Below, in pieces: positions 18,023 to 27,523 of a stretch of DNA of 64,000 nucleotides (within the stretch, counting starts at the first letter, position 1; each line of letters starts with the position of its first letter). The position numbers and the translations under genes were made by a program. Origin of the DNA: CADEFX01 sp050260355 (GTDB lineage Bacteria > Pseudomonadota > Alphaproteobacteria > Rhizobiales > Hyphomicrobiaceae). Location of the stretch: contig JBLNBZ010000069.1 in NCBI GenBank assembly GCA_050260355.1, positions 1-64,000 on the forward strand, read 5' to 3'. The notes under the pieces were generated by a model, which searched no databases, was not told the DNA's origin, and saw only the letters and a list, made by a program, of their open reading frames with translations.

Positions 18023-19288
18023 ATGGCGCTGTCAGGAAGACGCTACTCGGGGTTTCGCGTATTCCGCGAGGCGTTGCGCGGGCATCGGGGCTGGGAACGG
18101 GCCTGGCGCGACCCCGAGCCCAAGGCGTTTTACGACATTGTCATCATCGGTGGCGGCGGTCACGGGCTGGCGACCGCGTACTACCTGGCCCGTGACCATG
18201 GCATCACCAACGTTGCGGTATTGGAAAAGGGGGCGATCGGGCTCGGCAATGTCGGGCGCAACACCACGATCGTGAGGTCCAACTACCTCTATCCGGAAAA
18301 TCATTTGTTCTACGAGAAGTCCCTGCGGCTCTGGGAAGGGCTGGAGCGCGACTTGAACTTCAACGTGATGATGAGCCAGCGCGGCGTGCTCAACCTGTTT
18401 CACTCCGACAGCCAGCGTGACGCGGCCGCCAGGCGCGGCAACGCCATGCGGTTGTCAGGCATCGACGCGGAGCTGCTCGACCGCGACGAGGTGGCGCGCA
18501 TGGTGCCCGTGCTCGACATGGACAATGCTCGCTTCCCGGTCTACGGCGGGCTGTTGCAGCGGCGTGGCGGCACGGCGCGCCATGATGCCGTCGCGTGGGG
18601 TTTCGCGCGCGGCGCGGACCGCTACGGTGTCGACATCATCCAGCATTGCGAGGTGATCGGCATCAAACGCGACGGAGACCGGGTGGTCGGCGTGGAGACG
18701 ACGCGCGGTTTCATCGGGGCGCGGAAGGTCGCCATTGCGGTCGCCGGTCATACCTCGCACGTGGCGGCGATGGCGGGCCTGCGGTTGCCCATCGAGAGCC
18801 ACAAGCTGCAGGCCTTCGTGTCGGAGGGCCTGAGGCCGATGATCGATTGCGTCGTTACATTCGGGGCCGGGCACTTCTACATCTCGCAGTCGGACAAGGG
18901 CGGGCTCGTGTTCGGCGGCGATATCGACCGGTACAATTCATATGCCCGGCGCGGCAGCCTGCCCATTGTCGAGGACGTGATGAGCGAGGGCGTCGCCATG
19001 ATCCCGGCGCTGTCGCGGTTGCGCGTGCTGCGTCAGTGGGCCGGCATCATGGACATGACGATGGACGGCTCGCCGATCATCGCACGCACACCCATCGATG
19101 GTCTCTTCCTCAATGGCGGCTGGTGCTACGGCGGCTTCAAGGCGATCCCAGGCTCGGGCTGGTGTTTCGCCTACACGATCGCCCGGGACGAGCCGCATCC
19201 ACTCAATGCGCCGTTCAGCCTGGATCGCTTCAAGCGCGGCCGCATGATTGACGAGAAGGGCGCAGGCGCGGCGCCCTGGGCGCACTGA
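18023..19288 (+). CDS. soxB: Sarcosine oxidase beta subunit
   Basis: The 421-residue flavoprotein has an FAD-binding Rossmann motif (DIVIIGGGGHGLATAYYLA, about 38-56), the GLGNVGRNTTIVRSNY stretch and His187 in the R-H-D-A motif. That motif is the covalent FMN attachment site in characterised heterotetrameric sarcosine oxidases. The subunit oxidises sarcosine to glycine and formaldehyde equivalents with the other three subunits, in the cytoplasm. I start at ATG 18023; the longer frame to 17753 is antisense to hyuB. It is the first gene of the soxBDAG operon. The symbol must not be confused with SoxB of thiosulfate oxidation, which is absent here. Confidence 0.93.
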   Translation: MALSGRRYSGFRVFREALRGHRGWERAWRDPEPKAFYDIVIIGGGGHGLATAYYLARDHGITNVAVLEKGAIGLGNVGRNTTIVRSNYLYPENHLFYEKSLRLWEGLERDLNFNVMMSQRGVLNLFHSDSQRDAAARRGNAMRLSGIDAELLDRDEVARMVPVLDMDNARFPVYGGLLQRRGGTARHDAVAWGFARGADRYGVDIIQHCEVIGIKRDGDRVVGVETTRGFIGARKVAIAVAGHTSHVAAMAGLRLPIESHKLQAFVSEGLRPMIDCVVTFGAGHFYISQSDKGGLVFGGDIDRYNSYARRGSLPIVEDVMSEGVAMIPALSRLRVLRQWAGIMDMTMDGSPIIARTPIDGLFLNGGWCYGGFKAIPGSGWCFAYTIARDEPHPLNAPFSLDRFKRGRMIDEKGAGAAPWAH

Positions 19289-19299
19289 AGGACCGCGAG

Positions 19300-19575
19300 A
19301 TGCATCTCATAAAGTGTCCGTGGTGCGGCGTGCGCGATCAAGCCGAGTTCACGTATCGAGGCGATGCGACCGTGCGCAGGCCTAAGCCGGCGGCCGGAGC
19401 GGAGGCTTTCTTCGAGTTCACCTATCTGCGGGACAATCCGATGGGCTGGCACCTGGAGTGGTGGCACCATGCAGGCGGTTGCCGGCAATGGGTCAAGGTC
19501 GTGCGCAACGTCGTCACGCATGAGATTGCGGAGACGGGCACGCCGGCCGATGATCTGCGGGTGCCTGGACGATGA
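19300..19575 (+). CDS. soxD: Sarcosine oxidase delta subunit
   Basis: The 91-residue protein begins LIKCPWCG and ends its core with HHAGCRQW-type residues (WWHHAGGCRQW). These supply the Cys/His ligands of the structural zinc of the delta subunit. It also has the conserved YLRDNPMGWHLEWW segment. The subunit holds the heterotetramer together and does not bind flavin. It lies 11 bp after soxB and its stop overlaps the soxA start by four bases. Confidence 0.92.
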   Translation: MHLIKCPWCGVRDQAEFTYRGDATVRRPKPAAGAEAFFEFTYLRDNPMGWHLEWWHHAGGCRQWVKVVRNVVTHEIAETGTPADDLRVPGR

Positions 19576-22520
19576 CGCAGCCGTTCCGACTGGCACGCGG
19601 CGGTCGCATCGATCGCAACCGGATGCTGCGCTTCCGCTTCGATGGTGAGAGCCTCGAAGGATACGCCGGCGATACACTCGCCTCCGCCCTGCTCGCGAAC
19701 GGCGTGCGGCTCGTCGGCCGGAGCTTCAAGTATCATCGGCCGCGGGGCATCTTCAGCGCCGGGCCGGAAGAGCCGAACGCGCTGGTGGAGCTGCGCAGCG
19801 GTGCGCGCCTGGAGCCGAATACGCGCGCGACCGTGGCCGAGTTGTTCGACGGTCTGCAAGCATCCAGTCAGAACCGATGGCCCTCGCTGCGGTTCGATGC
19901 CGGCGCTGTCAATGGATGGTTTGCGCGGTTCCTGCCGGCAGGCTTCTACTACAAGACCTTCATGTGGCCTCCCGCATTCTGGGAGAAGGTCTACGAGCCG
20001 GCGATCAGGCGCATGGCCGGCCTCGGGCGTGCCGCACGCGAGCCCGATCCCGATTCCTACGAGCATTGCCACGCCCACTGCGATGTGCTCGTCGTCGGAT
20101 CAGGCGCGGCGGGGTTGTCGGCAGCACGCGCTGCCGGTCAAGCCGGTGCGCGCGTCATCCTGGCGGAGCAGGACTTCGAGCTTGGAGGCTGGCTGCTCGT
20201 CGCCCAGAAGCACGAAGCGTGGCGAAACGACATGCTGTCGGCACTCTCGGCGATGCCGGACGTGCGCGTGCTGCCGCGTACGACCGTGTTCGGATACTAC
20301 GATCACAACGTGCTCGGAGCTGTGGAGCGGGTGGCCGATCATCTGCCGGTTCCGCCGGAGCACTGTGTCCGCCAGCGCTATTGGGTGATCCGGGCCAAGC
20401 GCGTGGTGCTGGCGACCGGCGCCATCGAGCGGCTGATCGCGTTTCCCGACAATGACCGTCCCGGCGTCATGCTGGCGTCGGCGGCACAGACCTACGTGCA
20501 ACGCTACGGCGTTCTGCCGGGGCGCCGCGCCGTGGTCTTCACCAACAACGACCACGCCTACGAGGCGGCGTTCGCGCTGCAGGACGCAGGCGCCGACGTC
20601 GCGGCGATCGTCGATGTGCGGCGCGAGCCGGCGATGGCTGACGCGGCAGACGCCCGCGGCATTCACGTGTGGAGTGAGGCCGAGGTCATCGGTGTCGCGG
20701 GCGCCAAGAGCGTGCGGGAGGTTGCGGTTCGACGGCGCGGCGGCTCTGCGTCGAACACGCTCGCGGCAGATCTTATCTGCGTCTCGGGTGGTCTCAATCC
20801 GTCCGTCAATCTGGCCAGCATGACGCGAGCGCCGCTCGTCTGGAACGCGGAGCTTGCCGCATTCGTGCCCGGGGCGCCGATGCAGGCCGAGCAATCCGCC
20901 GGCGCCGCGCGCGGCATCTTTGACCTTGCCGCGGCGGCGAAGGATGGGGCCGAGGCCGGCGCGGCTGCTGCCGCCGCTGCAGGCTTTCCAACGGCGGCCG
21001 ATTTCAGGCTGCCGGCGGCGGACGTAAGCAGGAGAACGCCGCTCGAGGCGTTCTGGGAGGTGAAGGCCAAGGGCAAGGCTTTCGTCGATCTGCAGAACGA
21101 CACCACGACGGAGGACATGCGTCTCGCCGTGCGCGAGGGCTACAGTCATGTCGAGCACGCCAAGCGCTACACGACGCACGGCATGGGCACCGAGCAGGGC
21201 AAGACAGGAGGCCTCGTCGGCAGCGCCGTGCTGGCCGAGGCGCGCGGCGAGCCGATCGAGAAGGTGGGCGTGCCGACGTTTCGCCCCTACGTGACGCCCG
21301 TCACCATCGGCGCCATTGCCGGCCGCGAGGTGGGGCAGCATTTCAAGCCGAAACGTCGTACCGCGCTGCACGACTGGCACGTGCAGGCGGGTGCCGTGTT
21401 TCTGGAAACGGGCCTGTGGCTGCGTCCGCTCTACTACACGAAACGCGCGGAGACCGGCTGGGAGCCGATCCTGCGGGAGGCGCGCGCGGTGCGCAGCTCG
21501 GTCGGGATCTGCGATGTCTCGACGCTCGGCAAGATCGATATCCAGGGACCGGACGCTGCAACGTTTCTCGATCGGCTCTACGTCAACAAGTTCTCCTCGC
21601 TGCCCGTGGGGCGGGCGCGCTACGGAGTGATGCTGCGCGAGGACGGCATGGTGTTCGACGACGGCACCACATCGCGCCTCGGCGAGCATCACTTCCTCAT
21701 GACCACAACGACAGCAAAGGCTGCCGAGGTCCTGGAGCACATGGAGTACTGTGCGCAGGTCGTGTGGCCCGAGCTGGACGTTCAATTCTGCTCTGTCACC
21801 GACCAGTGGGCGCAGATGGCGATCGCCGGACCGAACGCACGCAAGGTGCTCGAACGTTGCGTCGACGGGTTGGACCTGGCAGGCGACAAGCTCCCGTTCA
21901 TGGCCGTGGCGGAGGCGCGGATTGCGGGCTGCGGCGTGCGCGTTTTTCGCGTGAGCTTCTCCGGCGAGCTCGCCTACGAGATTGCGGCGCCGTTCGGGCA
22001 TGCCGAGCGCGTCTGGACGGCGATCCTGGAGGCCGGCGAGCCGTACTCGATCATTCCATATGGCATCGAGGCCATGGGTCTCATGCGCATCGAGAAGGGC
22101 CACGTCGCAGGGCCCGAGATCAACGGGCAGACGACGGCGGCGGATCTCGGTCTCGAGCGCATGATCAAGAAGAATGGCGACTTCATCGGGCGCATCAACG
22201 CGACGCGAGCAGGCCTTGTGGCGCCTGACCGCCAGAGGCTAGTCGGCATCCGCGCGGTGGATGCGAGCTTCGACCGGCGCCTGCGCGGCGGTGCGCATCT
22301 AGTTGCGCGGCCGGAGTCGAAGGAGAGCCTCGGCTGGGTCACGAGCGTCACCCGTTCGGTCGAGCTGGAGCGCTGGATTGGCCTCGCGCTGCTGAGCGGC
22401 GGGCCGGAACGCATGGGCGAACGCATGTACGCCGTGTTCCCGCTCAAGAAGGAGCTCGTGGAGGTCGAGATTACAAGCCCGCACCATGTCGATCCGGAGA
22501 ACGAGCGTGTCCGTGCCTGA
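19572..22520 (+). CDS. soxA: Sarcosine oxidase alpha subunit
   Basis: The 982-residue protein carries three parts. An N-terminal 2Fe-2S-like fold without its Cys ligands comes first (about 1-95, with the RPRGIFSAGPEEPNA segment). It is followed by an NAD-binding FAD-oxidoreductase-like region with GSGAAGLSAARAAG near 177. The C-terminal folate-binding half resembles aminomethyltransferase GcvT (about 590-980, with GICDVSTLGKIDIQGPD and GYDI-like AYEIAAPFGHAERVW). In the enzyme the folate domain captures the released one-carbon unit as 5,10-methylene-tetrahydrofolate. Length and order are normal for the family. It overlaps soxD by 4 bp and soxG by 14 bp. Confidence 0.93.
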   Translation: MTQPFRLARGGRIDRNRMLRFRFDGESLEGYAGDTLASALLANGVRLVGRSFKYHRPRGIFSAGPEEPNALVELRSGARLEPNTRATVAELFDGLQASSQNRWPSLRFDAGAVNGWFARFLPAGFYYKTFMWPPAFWEKVYEPAIRRMAGLGRAAREPDPDSYEHCHAHCDVLVVGSGAAGLSAARAAGQAGARVILAEQDFELGGWLLVAQKHEAWRNDMLSALSAMPDVRVLPRTTVFGYYDHNVLGAVERVADHLPVPPEHCVRQRYWVIRAKRVVLATGAIERLIAFPDNDRPGVMLASAAQTYVQRYGVLPGRRAVVFTNNDHAYEAAFALQDAGADVAAIVDVRREPAMADAADARGIHVWSEAEVIGVAGAKSVREVAVRRRGGSASNTLAADLICVSGGLNPSVNLASMTRAPLVWNAELAAFVPGAPMQAEQSAGAARGIFDLAAAAKDGAEAGAAAAAAAGFPTAADFRLPAADVSRRTPLEAFWEVKAKGKAFVDLQNDTTTEDMRLAVREGYSHVEHAKRYTTHGMGTEQGKTGGLVGSAVLAEARGEPIEKVGVPTFRPYVTPVTIGAIAGREVGQHFKPKRRTALHDWHVQAGAVFLETGLWLRPLYYTKRAETGWEPILREARAVRSSVGICDVSTLGKIDIQGPDAATFLDRLYVNKFSSLPVGRARYGVMLREDGMVFDDGTTSRLGEHHFLMTTTTAKAAEVLEHMEYCAQVVWPELDVQFCSVTDQWAQMAIAGPNARKVLERCVDGLDLAGDKLPFMAVAEARIAGCGVRVFRVSFSGELAYEIAAPFGHAERVWTAILEAGEPYSIIPYGIEAMGLMRIEKGHVAGPEINGQTTAADLGLERMIKKNGDFIGRINATRAGLVAPDRQRLVGIRAVDASFDRRLRGGAHLVARPESKESLGWVTSVTRSVELERWIGLALLSGGPERMGERMYAVFPLKKELVEVEITSPHHVDPENERVRA

Positions 22521-23106
22521 GCTGCAGTTCCCGATCGACCGCCGCATGGCACCGGGTCAATTCGGCGCCACGGGCGCGTCACCCGTGCAGATTGTGCGCC
22601 GGCGGCAGGCGGTAGCGCAGGTCACGGCGCGCAAGGGGCAGGTCAACGCGGTCATCCGGAAGATTGCCGATGCGCTGAGGCTGGACCTTCCGGAGCCCGG
22701 TTATGCCGTGGGTGCTGGAGAGGTGACAGCGGTGTGGATCGCGCCCGCAACGTGGCTCGTGCTGCGCCCTTGGTCGGCAACTGCTGATCTGGCGCGCGGG
22801 CTGGCTGCCATATGCGGGACGTCGGCGTCGGTCGTCGATCAGTCGGCCGGCAAGATCGTGCTGCGCATGTCGGGAGCGAAGGCGCGCGATGTTCTGGCCA
22901 AAGGCTGCCGAGTGGACCTTCATCCGCGGGTGTTTGGGCCGGCGCGCGCTGCTGTCACTCCCATTGCGCACATTCCCGCGGTCGTGCAGCAGGTCGACGC
23001 AACACCGGCCTTCGATCTGATCGTGCCGTCGACGCTTGCCGAGGACTTCTTCGAGTGGCTGTGTGTCAGCGCCGCCGAGTTCGGCTACGAGATCCCGGCA
23101 GGGTGA
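22507..23106 (+). CDS. soxG: Sarcosine oxidase gamma subunit
   Basis: The 199-residue protein has the GcvT-like fold of the gamma subunit, with VWIAPATWLVL and SVVDQSAGKIVLRMSG as conserved stretches. The GTG at 22507 is preferred, with GGAGA at 22496-22500; an ATG at 22486 in the same frame has no ribosome-binding site. It is the last gene of the operon and ends just before a hairpin and the convergent thiolase gene. Confidence 0.88.
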   Translation: MSVPELQFPIDRRMAPGQFGATGASPVQIVRRRQAVAQVTARKGQVNAVIRKIADALRLDLPEPGYAVGAGEVTAVWIAPATWLVLRPWSATADLARGLAAICGTSASVVDQSAGKIVLRMSGAKARDVLAKGCRVDLHPRVFGPARAAVTPIAHIPAVVQQVDATPAFDLIVPSTLAEDFFEWLCVSAAEFGYEIPAG

Positions 23107-23124
23107 GGTCGCCTTGCGGCGACC
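23107..23124. terminator. Hairpin between convergent soxG and thiolase genes
   Basis: A perfect 7-bp stem (GGTCGCC / GGCGACC) with a TTGC tetraloop directly follows the soxG stop codon and faces the end of the convergent thiolase gene 10 bp further on. It can act in both directions. No T-run follows it. Confidence 0.5.
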
Positions 23125-23134
23125 CCGACGCGGC

Positions 23135-24337
23135 TCACGTCCGCTCGATGACCATGGCAATGCCCTGGCCGACACCGATGCACATGGAGACGAGGGCATA
23201 CCTGCCGCCCGTGCGCTGAAGCTGACGAGCGGCCGTGAGGGTGATGCGCCCACCTGATGCGCCGAGCGGATGGCCCACCGCGATGGCCCCGCCGTTGGGG
23301 TTGAGGCGGCTGTCCTTGAAGTCGAGACCGAGGCCCTTGGCGCAGGCCAGCACCTGCGCGGCGAACGCCTCGTTGATCTCGATGACGTCCATGTCCTTGA
23401 GGGTGAGACCGGCGCGCTCCAGCGCCTTCTTTGCCGCCGGCACGGGCCCGAAGCCCATGATGCGCGGCGCAACGCCCGCGACGCCGGAGGACACGACCCG
23501 GGCGATCGGCTTGGCGCCGGCCTTGGCACCTGCGTCACGGCTGGCGACGATGAGGGCGACCGCGCCGTCGTTGATGCCTGAAGCGTTGCCGGCCGTGGTG
23601 ACGCCGCCCTCGAACAGCGGCTTGAGCTTCTTCAGATTGTCCAGCGTCGTCTCGCTGCGCGGATGCTCATCGTCGGCGACGATCGTATCCGGCTTGCCCC
23701 GCGTGCCTGGGATGGTCACCGCCTGGATCTCATCCTTGAAGAAGCCCTCTGCCTTGGCTTTGGCGTACTTCTGCTGCGAGCCGAGCGCGAAGGCATCGCA
23801 GTCCTCGCGGGAGAGCTGGAAGTCGCGAGCAAGGTTGTCTGCCGTCTGCGGCATGGTGTCGGCGCCGAACTGGCCTTCGATCTTGGGGTTGGCGAAGCGT
23901 GCACCGAGCGAGGAGTCGAAGACGCGAAAGTCCTTTGAGAACGGCTGCTCGGACTTGCCGACGACGAACGGCGCGCGCGTCATGCTCTCGACGCCACCTG
24001 CAACGACGACGTCCGCCTCGCCACACGTGATCGCGTGGGCTGCGCCGATGATGGCATTCATGCCGGAACCGCAGTTGCGCTGGTAGACGGCGCCGGGCAC
24101 CTCGATCGGCAGGCCCGCAAGTAGCAGTGAGTGGCGCGCAACGCAGCGGCTGTCCTCGCCGGCTTGCGAGGCGCAGCCGACCGCGACGTCGTCGATCGTT
24201 TCCGGAGCGAAGCCCGAGCGCCTTACCGCCTCCTTGATGACGCCGGCGAGCATGTCGTCGGGCCGCACCCGGGAAAGCGCTCCGGCGTGGCGGCCAAAGG
24301 GTGTGCGCACGCCGTCATAAATGTAGGCTTCGAGCAT
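23135..24337 (-). CDS. Thiolase, 3-oxoadipyl-CoA / acetyl-CoA acyltransferase type
   Basis: The 400-residue thiolase has catalytic Cys89 in QRNCGSGMNA, the INEAFAAQ and GGAIAVGHPLGASGGR motifs and the C-terminal CIGVGQG with the second catalytic Cys. Overall it looks closest to PcaF-type degradative thiolases (MLEAYIYDGVRTPFGR). It cleaves a 3-ketoacyl-CoA with CoA. No other beta-ketoadipate gene is nearby, so the exact acyl substrate is open. The gene converges on soxG and is not part of its operon. Confidence 0.88.
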   Translation of the reverse strand: MLEAYIYDGVRTPFGRHAGALSRVRPDDMLAGVIKEAVRRSGFAPETIDDVAVGCASQAGEDSRCVARHSLLLAGLPIEVPGAVYQRNCGSGMNAIIGAAHAITCGEADVVVAGGVESMTRAPFVVGKSEQPFSKDFRVFDSSLGARFANPKIEGQFGADTMPQTADNLARDFQLSREDCDAFALGSQQKYAKAKAEGFFKDEIQAVTIPGTRGKPDTIVADDEHPRSETTLDNLKKLKPLFEGGVTTAGNASGINDGAVALIVASRDAGAKAGAKPIARVVSSGVAGVAPRIMGFGPVPAAKKALERAGLTLKDMDVIEINEAFAAQVLACAKGLGLDFKDSRLNPNGGAIAVGHPLGASGGRITLTAARQLQRTGGRYALVSMCIGVGQGIAMVIERT

Positions 24338-24435
24338 GGGCTGGTTTCCTTCCCTTCCTCATGGGGTCTTGCTGCTTGCGATAGAGTAGTCCCAATTCGG
24401 CTCCGCCATCCATTGGCAATTGCCGGCCAATCGCT

Positions 24436-25836
24436 TCAGGGCAGGTAGCCGATCAGCTCGAGCCAGGCGATTTGCAGCGGCAGGACCGTGAACAGGCTGA
24501 TGAGCGCGACAGGGATAAGAAGGCAAAGGACGGATCCTGCCGCAACGCGGCCCATGGTCAGCCCGACCATGATCGGCACGGTCTGGTAAGGGAAAAGGAT
24601 CATCTGCAAGCCGGTCAGCATCGCGAGCATGCCGATCTCAACCGGGAGGCCGGTCGAGGCGGCGGCGCTGCCAAGGACCGGCGTCATGATTGCGATACAC
24701 CCGACGACCGTTGTCAGGACGGCGATGAGCATCGAGAGCACCGCGACAACGGCGCATCCATAGGCAGCGGAGCGGCCATCGAGCGGAACGAGAGTATTGA
24801 TGGAGTGCGCGGTCAGTGCGCCTGCGCCCGAATAATTCAGCACAGTCGCCACGCCGAGCACGGCGGCGAGCGACAGGATGGCGGTGAGCTTGTTGAGGTC
24901 AAAGCTCTCCCGCAGGCTGGCCAGCGCGACCGGCGGCAGTAAGCACAGCACGGCGGCGAGCATCGCAACGGCGCCAGGCTTGATACCGTGGATGAAGTCC
25001 GTGGCCCACAGCGCGATGGTCAGCACGAGCAGGATGGCGAGCCGGCGCGCGGGCCGGCTCAGGGGGAGCGGCACGGCAGTCTCCGCTGCGGGCGCAGGAA
25101 GTGGAGCCGGCAGGAACGTCACGACGCTTCCCCAGAAGACCAGTCCCTTGACCAAGCCGAGAACGGGGCCGCACAGGAGCAGGTATTCGGCGTATTGCAG
25201 GTGGATCCCGTGGGCACCTTCCATCGTCCCGAGCGCGATGATGTTGGTCAGATTGGCGGGCAGGATGGCATAGCTGGTGAGGAAGTTGCCCGCGACTGCC
25301 GTCGCGACCGCGCCGATATAGCCATTGCTGCCTGGCGCGTAGCCGGCTTCCTTGGTCGCTGCCATGACGATTGGCAGGGTGATGGCGAGCCGGCCCATGG
25401 TCGATGGCACCAGGAAGCTCAAGGCGCCCGTCCCGATCAGTATGCCGAGAATGAAACGGGGGTAGGACGAGCGGAACCGCTGCATCAGCCCGCGGGCAAC
25501 ATAGCGGCCGAGGCCCGAGCGCTCGGCGGCCGCGCCAATGACAAAGCCGCCGATTACAAGGCCGGCGGCGTTGGACCAGAACCCGGAAAGCAAGGCCAGC
25601 GGCGGCGCGACGCCAGACCCCAGTGCCAGCGCAAAGAAGATGAGGCCTGCAATAAGCGTCGGAACCGCGGCCGTCGCCCACAGGGCCACCGACACCAGGA
25701 CGATGGCAAAGCCGATCATGGCTTTGGGTGCGTCGGCAGGCGGGGCAACGCACCCCACGGCCACAGCGGCGACCGCAATCAGTGCCAGGAAGGCAGCGCG
25801 CTGCGGAGAAAGCCGCCCGCCAAGGAACCTGGTCAT
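24436..25836 (-). CDS. SLC13/DASS family inner-membrane transporter
   Basis: The 466-residue protein has about 12 hydrophobic segments and two repeated hairpin regions. The Ser/Asn motifs ATAVAGNFLTSYAILPANLTN and TTVVGCIAIMTPVLGSAAAST match the divalent anion:sodium symporter (DASS/SLC13) family. Members import dicarboxylates, sulfate or related anions. The gene stands alone, 98 bp upstream of the thiolase start in the same orientation, so cotranscription is possible. The substrate cannot be predicted from the sequence. Confidence 0.75.
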   Translation of the reverse strand: MTRFLGGRLSPQRAAFLALIAVAAVAVGCVAPPADAPKAMIGFAIVLVSVALWATAAVPTLIAGLIFFALALGSGVAPPLALLSGFWSNAAGLVIGGFVIGAAAERSGLGRYVARGLMQRFRSSYPRFILGILIGTGALSFLVPSTMGRLAITLPIVMAATKEAGYAPGSNGYIGAVATAVAGNFLTSYAILPANLTNIIALGTMEGAHGIHLQYAEYLLLCGPVLGLVKGLVFWGSVVTFLPAPLPAPAAETAVPLPLSRPARRLAILLVLTIALWATDFIHGIKPGAVAMLAAVLCLLPPVALASLRESFDLNKLTAILSLAAVLGVATVLNYSGAGALTAHSINTLVPLDGRSAAYGCAVVAVLSMLIAVLTTVVGCIAIMTPVLGSAAASTGLPVEIGMLAMLTGLQMILFPYQTVPIMVGLTMGRVAAGSVLCLLIPVALISLFTVLPLQIAWLELIGYLP

Positions 25837-25965
25837 TAGGTGAAAGCCTGCGAGCCAGCCCGTCCGAGGGCGGAATCATTTGCGACGTCGGCCCCGCCTG
25901 TCAAGCGACTCCAGATGCCAGGACCGGGCCTAGATTTTTGCCTGCAGTCGCGGCGAGCGTGGTTT

Positions 25966-26982
25966 ATGTTCTCGCCGATGATAGGAGCAGAGATACGACG
26001 GATCGGCGTGATCGGCGGCGGCGCCTGGGGGACGGCGCTGGCGCAGACGGCACGACTCGCAGGTTGCGATGTGGTGCTGTGGGCGCGTGAGGCCGAGGTG
26101 GTCGAGGACATCAACGCGCGCCACGTCAACTCGGCGTTTCTGCCCGGCGTTGCGCTCGATCCTGGACTAGAGGCGACGGACGATCTCAGCCGCATCGCGG
26201 CGGCCGATGCCTGCCTCATGGTTGCGCCCGCCCAGCACGTGCGCGCCGTGGCTGTGGAGCTTGCCGCTCAGCTGCCAGCGGGCAAGCCGGTCGTAATCTG
26301 CGCCAAGGGTTTGGAGCAGGCGACCGGAAAACTGATGGGCACGGTGCTCGATGAAGTCCTGCCGCAGGCCACCCAGGCCGTGCTGTCCGGTCCGAGCTTC
26401 GCCGCCGAGGTGGCACGGGGCCTGCCGGCCGCGCTGACGCTCGGCTGCCGGGACGAGGCCATCGGGCAGCAGCTTGCACAGGCGATCGGCTACCGCCATT
26501 TTCGGATTTATTGGACGAGCGACATGGTCGGCGTGCAGCTCGGAGGAGCTGTAAAGAACGTCCTGGCGATCGCCGCGGGCATCGTCGAGGGCCGCGAGCT
26601 CGGCGCCAGCGCCCATGCCGCGCTGGTCACGAGAGGCTTCGCGGAGCTGCAGCGCTTCGGTGCCCGCCTCGGGGCGCGTGCGGAGACTTTGATCGGGCTG
26701 TCGGGTCTCGGTGATCTGCTCCTGACGTGCGGCAGCACCCAGTCGCGCAACATGAGCCTCGGCCGCTCTCTGGCGCAGGGGCAGAGCCTCTCCGAGGTAT
26801 TGGGTGCGCGGCGATCGGTGGCCGAGGGCGTGTACACGGCTGCGGCGATCGTGAAGGTCGCTCGCGAGAAGGGCGTCGAGATGCCGATCTGCGAGGCTGT
26901 GCACGGCATTGTCGAAGGCCGGCTCACCATCGATGCTGCCATCGATGCGCTCCTGGCCCGGCCATTCAAGGCCGAGGCCTAG
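25966..26982 (+). CDS. gpsA: Glycerol-3-phosphate dehydrogenase [NAD(P)+]
   Basis: GpsA reduces dihydroxyacetone phosphate to sn-glycerol 3-phosphate for phospholipid synthesis. The protein (338 residues from ATG 25966) has the nucleotide-binding GGGAWGTALAQ near its N-terminus, SGPSFAAEVA, and the catalytic Lys in GGAVKNVLAIAAGIVEG. An in-frame ATG at 25978 (334 residues) is equally possible; neither has a clear Shine-Dalgarno sequence. The longer open frame to 25840 extends into spacer DNA. It is followed 34 bp later by the EVE-domain gene, probably in one operon. Confidence 0.93.
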   Translation: MFSPMIGAEIRRIGVIGGGAWGTALAQTARLAGCDVVLWAREAEVVEDINARHVNSAFLPGVALDPGLEATDDLSRIAAADACLMVAPAQHVRAVAVELAAQLPAGKPVVICAKGLEQATGKLMGTVLDEVLPQATQAVLSGPSFAAEVARGLPAALTLGCRDEAIGQQLAQAIGYRHFRIYWTSDMVGVQLGGAVKNVLAIAAGIVEGRELGASAHAALVTRGFAELQRFGARLGARAETLIGLSGLGDLLLTCGSTQSRNMSLGRSLAQGQSLSEVLGARRSVAEGVYTAAAIVKVAREKGVEMPICEAVHGIVEGRLTIDAAIDALLARPFKAEA

Positions 26983-27016
26983 CAGCGTGCCGATGCGCGA
27001 GCGGAGGAACGAGGAG

Positions 27017-27523
27017 ATGGCAAGGAAAGCTGCCGCCAAACCCGGGAAGCAAGCCCCGAGCAAGAGCGAAGCAAGCAGGAGGGAAGGACCAGCTTACTGG
27101 CTGTTCAAGTCGGAGCCTGATTCGCACTCCTGGGAGATGCAGAAGGCGCGCGGCAAGAAGGGCGAGCCATGGGACGGCGTGCGCAATTTCATGGCGCGAA
27201 ACAATATGAAGGCGATGAAGCTCGGCGATCTGGGCTTCTTCTATCACTCCAATGAAGGCAAGGAGATCGTCGGCATCGTCGAGGTTTGCGCCTTGGCTCA
27301 CCAGGATCCGAAGGATGAGACCGGCGTGTGGAAGTGCGTCGATGTTCGCGCGGTGTGCGACATGCCGAGGCCCGTGACGCTGGCGGCGGTAAAGAGCAAC
27401 CCGAAGCTTGCCAACATGGCGCTGGTCAAAAGCGCCCGGCTGTCCGTGCAGCCGGTGAGGCCTGAAGAGTGGGTGGAGGTCTGCCGCATGGGAGGGCTCG
27501 ACCCGAAGTCGATCAAGCCGTGA
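27017..27523 (+). CDS. EVE domain-containing protein
   Basis: The 168-residue protein has a basic N-terminal tail of about 25 residues and then a complete EVE domain: YWLFKSEPDSHSW, WDGVRNFMARNNMK, GDLGFFYHSNEGKEIVGI. EVE domains are PUA-like folds that bind modified nucleobases or nucleic acid. ATG 27017 has GAGGAG immediately upstream. The stop overlaps the GTG start of the first methyltransferase gene (GTGA). Next to gpsA an EVE-like gene is common in alphaproteobacteria, and its role is unknown. Confidence 0.85.
   Translation: MARKAAAKPGKQAPSKSEASRREGPAYWLFKSEPDSHSWEMQKARGKKGEPWDGVRNFMARNNMKAMKLGDLGFFYHSNEGKEIVGIVEVCALAHQDPKDETGVWKCVDVRAVCDMPRPVTLAAVKSNPKLANMALVKSARLSVQPVRPEEWVEVCRMGGLDPKSIKP

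Noticed and set aside
20100..22103. 667-codon frame antisense to the sarcosine oxidase alpha gene
   Set aside because: The sense strand is a clear complete SoxA with all motifs; the antisense product is Arg/His-rich low-complexity sequence typical of shadows.
18023..23106. Sarcosine oxidase genes read as part of the thiosulfate Sox system because of shared gene symbols
   Set aside because: The motifs are flavin-, zinc- and folate-type and not cytochrome or SoxYZ; the shared symbol is a naming coincidence.
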